DNA of 20,315 nucleotides from Pseudovibrio sp. JCM 19062 (lineage in GTDB: Bacteria > Pseudomonadota > Alphaproteobacteria > Rhizobiales > Stappiaceae), in contig BAXV01000068.1 in assembly GCA_001310715.1 (NCBI GenBank), positions 1 to 20,315 on the forward strand, in the 5' to 3' direction. The position numbers were made by a program, and so were the translations under genes. Numbering within the stretch: the first letter of the stretch is position 1; every line of letters begins with the position of its first letter. The notes under the pieces are model-generated. The model saw nothing but the letters and a program-made list of their open reading frames with translations, was not told the origin of the DNA and did no database searches. Below are positions 17,425 through 20,315 of the stretch, one piece after another.

Positions 17425-17640
17425 CTGCGGCGCACGCTTTCATATTGTGCGGCCCAGTTCGTCACCTTGTACATGCCTTTCTGAATTATATCACGGCGAT
17501 CAGCAGTACGTTTCAAGGGCATAAAAGAACAATTGGCTACATAGATGTTCAAGCCATAGAACGACCTGCCCTATCTTTATGCAATAAAGCAGTGAGCTCA
17601 ACGAGATTCGATTTGGTGTTTGTGCTGTGAGAGTTTGAAG
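17425..17640 (-). mobile_element. Probable remnant of an IS5-family element
   Basis: On the minus strand, from about 17522, the frame reads MPLKRTADRRDIIQKGMYKV followed by TNWAAQYESVRR, which resembles the N-terminus of IS5-group transposases (a basic stretch then K-V-T-N-W). Upstream of it (17553-17640) lies an IS-end-like sequence with the TTTATTGCATAAA palindrome. The remainder of the transposase is absent; the frame continues as unrelated sequence to a stop next to tctB2. If right, an insertion was truncated between tctB2 and the ferredoxin gene. Confidence 0.35.
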
Positions 17641-17644
17641 CCTA

Positions 17645-17967
17645 CTACACTTCGACCTCAATCACGACATGGCTTTCATTCTCAATGACCCTGTAGGTCT
17701 TAAGAGGTATCAGGCAGGGGGCCGCTACAACGTCACCATTGCGGATATCAAAGCAGCCTCCATGAAAATCACATTCTATTATGTGCCTTCTAGAAAACCT
17801 TCGGAAAGGGAGCCTGGTCCATGCGTGCATGTATCATTAGTAACATAAAACTGCCCATCTACTTTATAAACGGCAAGCTCCAGATCATCTCTTGCAATTT
17901 TGATCGCTTGGCCTTCATCAACATCAGATTTGGAGCATAACTGCAATGTCGTAGCGGTAGAACTCAT
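17645..17967 (-). CDS. Rieske-type [2Fe-2S] ferredoxin, one frameshift
   Basis: About 107 residues, the length of stand-alone Rieske ferredoxins that carry electrons from a reductase to ring-hydroxylating oxygenases. The first cluster motif is CTHGPGSLSEGFLEG (Cys47, His49). A single base appears missing near 17784-17786; the next frame then supplies HIIECDFHGGCFDIRNG with the Cys-x2-His pair, and the usual end with AAPCLIPLKTYRV. The start is ATG 17967 (MSSTATTLQLCSKSDVDEGQ). It is transcribed away from the second cupin pair. Its partner could be the Rieske oxygenase at 2955-4242 or an enzyme outside the window. Confidence 0.83.
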
Positions 17968-18216
17968 TTCAGCCTCGAAATTGGAATTGGTAGGTTAATT
18001 AGAACGATATTCCATATAAAGGAAATATCAAATACTGTATATCTAAACGATAGCGCCGCAAAGGAAGAAATCAATTTTCGGAACCAAAATATAATCTAAA
18101 GCATTGATGTTAGTATATTATATTTGAATGTAACTTTATTATAGATATTCCATATAAAAGAACGGCGTTCTTGAATGTTTTCTTCTTTGTATCAATACTT
18201 GTACAAGGAGGATGCA
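17968..18216. promoter_or_regulatory. Divergent AT-rich control region between ferredoxin and cupin A2
   Basis: About 250 bp with no gene and very low GC. It holds a near-perfect palindrome GATATTCC-ATATAAA-GGAAATATC (18006-18029), a second copy of its left 15 bases at 18144-18158, and a short palindrome AAGAAC-GGC-GTTCTT (18158-18172) just before the cupin A2 ribosome site. This looks like a regulated divergent promoter; exact -35/-10 boxes are not assigned. Confidence 0.55.
18006..18158 (+). repeat. 15-bp direct repeat pair, candidate operators
   Basis: GATATTCCATATAAA occurs at 18006-18020 and again at 18144-18158, 138 bp apart centre to centre. The first copy continues GGAAATATC to form a palindrome; the second continues AGAAC, a weaker right half. 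Such spacing is about 13 helical turns. Confidence 0.6.
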
Positions 18217-18826
18217 ATGACAGATTCTATCAGCATAAAAGATAAATCAGAAATTGAGCGGAGTGATCAACCCGCAGTACTATCATAGCCAGAAAGACCG
18301 CATATTTGTTCGTGCAGTACAAGGCGAATACAACCTTACTACAGAGCTGGAACGTTTGCGCTCAATGCCAAGGGTTCGCAAGGCAAATGAGATCAAGTTC
18401 GTAGATGGCCCGCAAGCATACAGCCGCCATTATGTTGAGCCCAAAGACGGGATAAGCCAACTTTTTCATATCCACTTGGAGGAGTATGGGCCGGGCGGCA
18501 AGTCTCAAAAACACGGCCACGTGAATGAAGCTGCTTTTTACATTCTTGATGGAGAGGGCTACGAAATTCATGACAATGTCCGGTATGACTGGAAAGCAGG
18601 TGATGTAGCCATAGTTCACAATAACTGTGTCCACCAACACTTCAATGCCTCTGATACCAAACCAGCACGTGCGCTCGTTCTAAAGACAAAGCCCATGTTT
18701 GTTTTCATGAATATGCTTTTCCAAAAAACTGTCGAGCCTCGAGACACCAAGCCTGCACCCGGAGGCGAGGGTTTTGAAGTGCGGGAAGAAGAGACAGATT
18801 TGAACCATCCTGAAGGAGGATACTAA
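18217..18826 (+). CDS. Single-domain cupin A2, one frameshift near the 5' end
   Basis: About 202 residues. The best start is ATG 18217 (MTDSISIKDKSEIERS) with a strong AAGGAGG at 18205-18211; a shift near 18260-18265 leads into VINPQYYHSQKDRIFVRAVQ, where the downstream frame otherwise has only a TTG. The barrel carries QKHGHVNEAAFYILDGEG and DWKAGDVAIVHNNCVHQHFN, giving His-x-His, a Glu and a later His for metal. KPMFVFMNMLFQK matches A1. It lacks a signal peptide. It precedes B2 with a single base between stop and start, indicating coupling, and diverges from the Rieske ferredoxin. Confidence 0.78.
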
Positions 18827-18827
18827 G

Positions 18828-19435
18828 ATGGCGTGGGGGGAAAGTGAAACGTGGCTGACCGGTGAGGTGAACGAGGGGCTTTATCAGCAGCTTCTCGACG
18901 ATGCTGAAAGTGCTCCGGTGCGTAATGCCGAACGGAAGAAAGTTGTACACCCCGATGAAATGCCTTGGGAGATGTCACGTCAGGGAATCCTGAAACATCT
19001 AATAAACGAAGGCATGAACACGCGTATTGAGACAATTGACGCCTATATGCAAATCGTGCCTCCCGGTTCCAAATCAGGTCGCCATCGCCATCTTGCAGAA
19101 GAGGTGCTCTACGTTTTGGAAGGTCGCGGTTACGATCTACACCAAGATTGTGACGTGGAAATCACCGACGACTACCATTGGAAGCCGCAGGAAAAAAAAT
19201 CCAGAAATTTGAATATGAAGCAGGTGACATCATCTACGTCCCACCCAATACAATACACCAGCACTTCAATGCCGATCCTGATCGCCCGTTGCGGTTGATT
19301 TCCTGCATCAACCGTATCTACAAACAGTGCGGTCTCAATGATCTGGAGCAATATGATGATGCGCCCGAATATGAAAAGGGGCTGATAATCACTCCTGAAC
19401 TTGTGAAAAGCTACCTGAAAGATACGAGGACTTAA
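18828..19435 (+). CDS. Single-domain cupin B2, one frameshift
   Basis: About 202 residues, paralogue of B1. It shares ILKHLINEGMNT and has a complete motif 1, SGRHRHLAEEVLYVLEGRG (His86, His88, Glu91/92). The frame breaks at the A8 run 19192-19199, off by one; the rejoined end has YEAGDIIYVPPNTIHQHFN and ISCINRIYKQCGL. Unlike B1, both the His pair and the HQHFN motif are intact, so B2 should hold a metal. The GGAGGATACTAAG before the ATG lies within the A2 end. Together A2 and B2 resemble a bicupin split into two genes. Confidence 0.78.
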
Positions 19436-19512
19436 TCAGGTTCAAAACCTCGACTGGCGACTGTTCCCTCCCGCTTTTACACCCACAACGCATGTTTTTT
19501 GGAGATTAGTTT

Positions 19513-20315
19513 ATGATCGGCCCCTCCCTTGCCTTGGCTTCTGCCGCGTTCTTCGGGTTGAACAATGCGACAGTTAGAAGAGGTGTCATTAAATCCACGG
19601 TTATGCAGGGTATGGCCATAACCGTACCGCTTGGAATCCCCATATTTGCAGGATTTGCGCTCGCTCTGGGTGGATTCGAGGCTGTTAAAAGTTGGGAAGT
19701 TTCAGCCTGGGTGTGGATGGCCGCAGCCGGAGTAACGCATTTTGTAATCGGTAGATATGGGAATTATCGCGCGACGCAAGCTCTGGGTGGAACACTATCG
19801 ACACCAATACAGCAGCTAAGCATTTTAGTGTCTTTGTTTCTTGCATTTATCTTTCTTGAGGAAACATTAAATACCGTAAACGTGCTTGGCCTTCTACTAG
19901 TTATGATGGGCCCCATGCTCGTCATAAGAAGGCGCAGTACTGTTACAAAAGCAGGTAAAGCTAAGGGTGAACCCGAATTTGGCGCAGGTATTCTTTGGGG
20001 CTGCGTTTGTGCAGTTGGCTACGGTGCTAGCCCTTGATGATTGCATTTGGCCTTGGCGCAGCGCCGGTGATGGCAGACGGTATTGCGGGAGTTTTTGTTT
20101 CCTATTTAGCGGCTACTGTGGTCGTTGCCGGCATAATTCTGGCAGCGGGAGGGCGCAGATATATGGCCACGCTGGACAAACAGACGACTGGATGGTTCTT
20201 GATGTCAGCCCTATTCGTCGCACTCTCCCAATTATTTAGATACATGGCTTTAACAGTCGCTCCTGTCTCAGTTGTCGTCCCCATACAGCGCTTATCCGTG
20301 GTCTTTCGCATGTTG
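19513..20315 (+). CDS. EamA/DMT-type permease, open at window end, one frameshift
   Basis: More than 265 residues, starting at ATG 19513 after TTTTTTGGAG. A first five-helix block begins PSLALASAAFFGLNNATVRR and includes GVTHFVIGRYGNYRATQALG and LSILVSLFLAFIFLEETLN, the characteristic end of an EamA repeat (Glu-Glu before the last helix). A shift near 20030-20037 (missing base in the Pro codon) leads into LMIAFGLGAAPVMADGIAG, and the second repeat runs to the window edge. EamA proteins export or import small metabolites. It follows the cupin pair by 77 bp without a terminator, so it may be the last step, for example export of a product, but the substrate is unknown. Confidence 0.78.

Overview
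The window looks like an accessory catabolic and transport locus of a Gram-negative proteobacterium. An alphaproteobacterium is my best guess, from two tripartite tricarboxylate (TTT/Tct) transporters, an EutA-family protein and the general gene style; this is inference and no rRNA or tRNA is present to confirm it. Almost every longer gene is interrupted by +1/-1 shifts, often at A or T runs of 7-8, while the protein continues intact in another frame and premature stops inside the conserved frames are not seen. I therefore read most of these as indel errors in the consensus rather than dead genes, and I give the full rejoined extent of each gene.

Left part (1-7778). A leftward EutA-like ATPase, open at the window edge, diverges from a rightward run. 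That run holds a two-domain cupin protein, a phthalate-type Rieske oxygenase, an unrecognised protein, a NiCoT-type nickel/cobalt transporter with a His-rich loop, a class II aldolase-type metalloenzyme, two small proteins (one ending in a His-rich tail) and two half-size YraQ/ArsP-like permeases. The run mixes redox or ring chemistry with metal handling.

Middle (7788-13555). A leftward tctA-tctB pair diverges from a rightward operon: a 3-hydroxyisobutyrate-dehydrogenase-type enzyme, cupin A1, cupin B1 and a tctC binding protein, closed by a good rho-independent terminator. The tctC here probably supplies the binding protein for the divergent tctAB.

Right part (13556-20315). After an AT-rich stretch and one unrecognised small gene come a second TTT system (tctC-tctA-tctB), a probable IS remnant, a leftward Rieske-type ferredoxin, a divergent second cupin pair (A2-B2), and an EamA/DMT-type permease running off the window.

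The most unusual content is the cupin set: one bicupin plus two paralogous adjacent pairs, six cupin domains in all, associated with two TTT importers, a Rieske oxygenase and a Rieske ferredoxin. A reasonable but unproven model is uptake of an organic acid by the TTT systems, Rieske oxygenation, and further conversion by the cupins, the aldolase-type enzyme (possibly a decarboxylase) and the dehydrogenase. Two divergent promoter regions share a TTCC-N7-GGAA palindrome, suggesting one regulator controls the two cupin operons.
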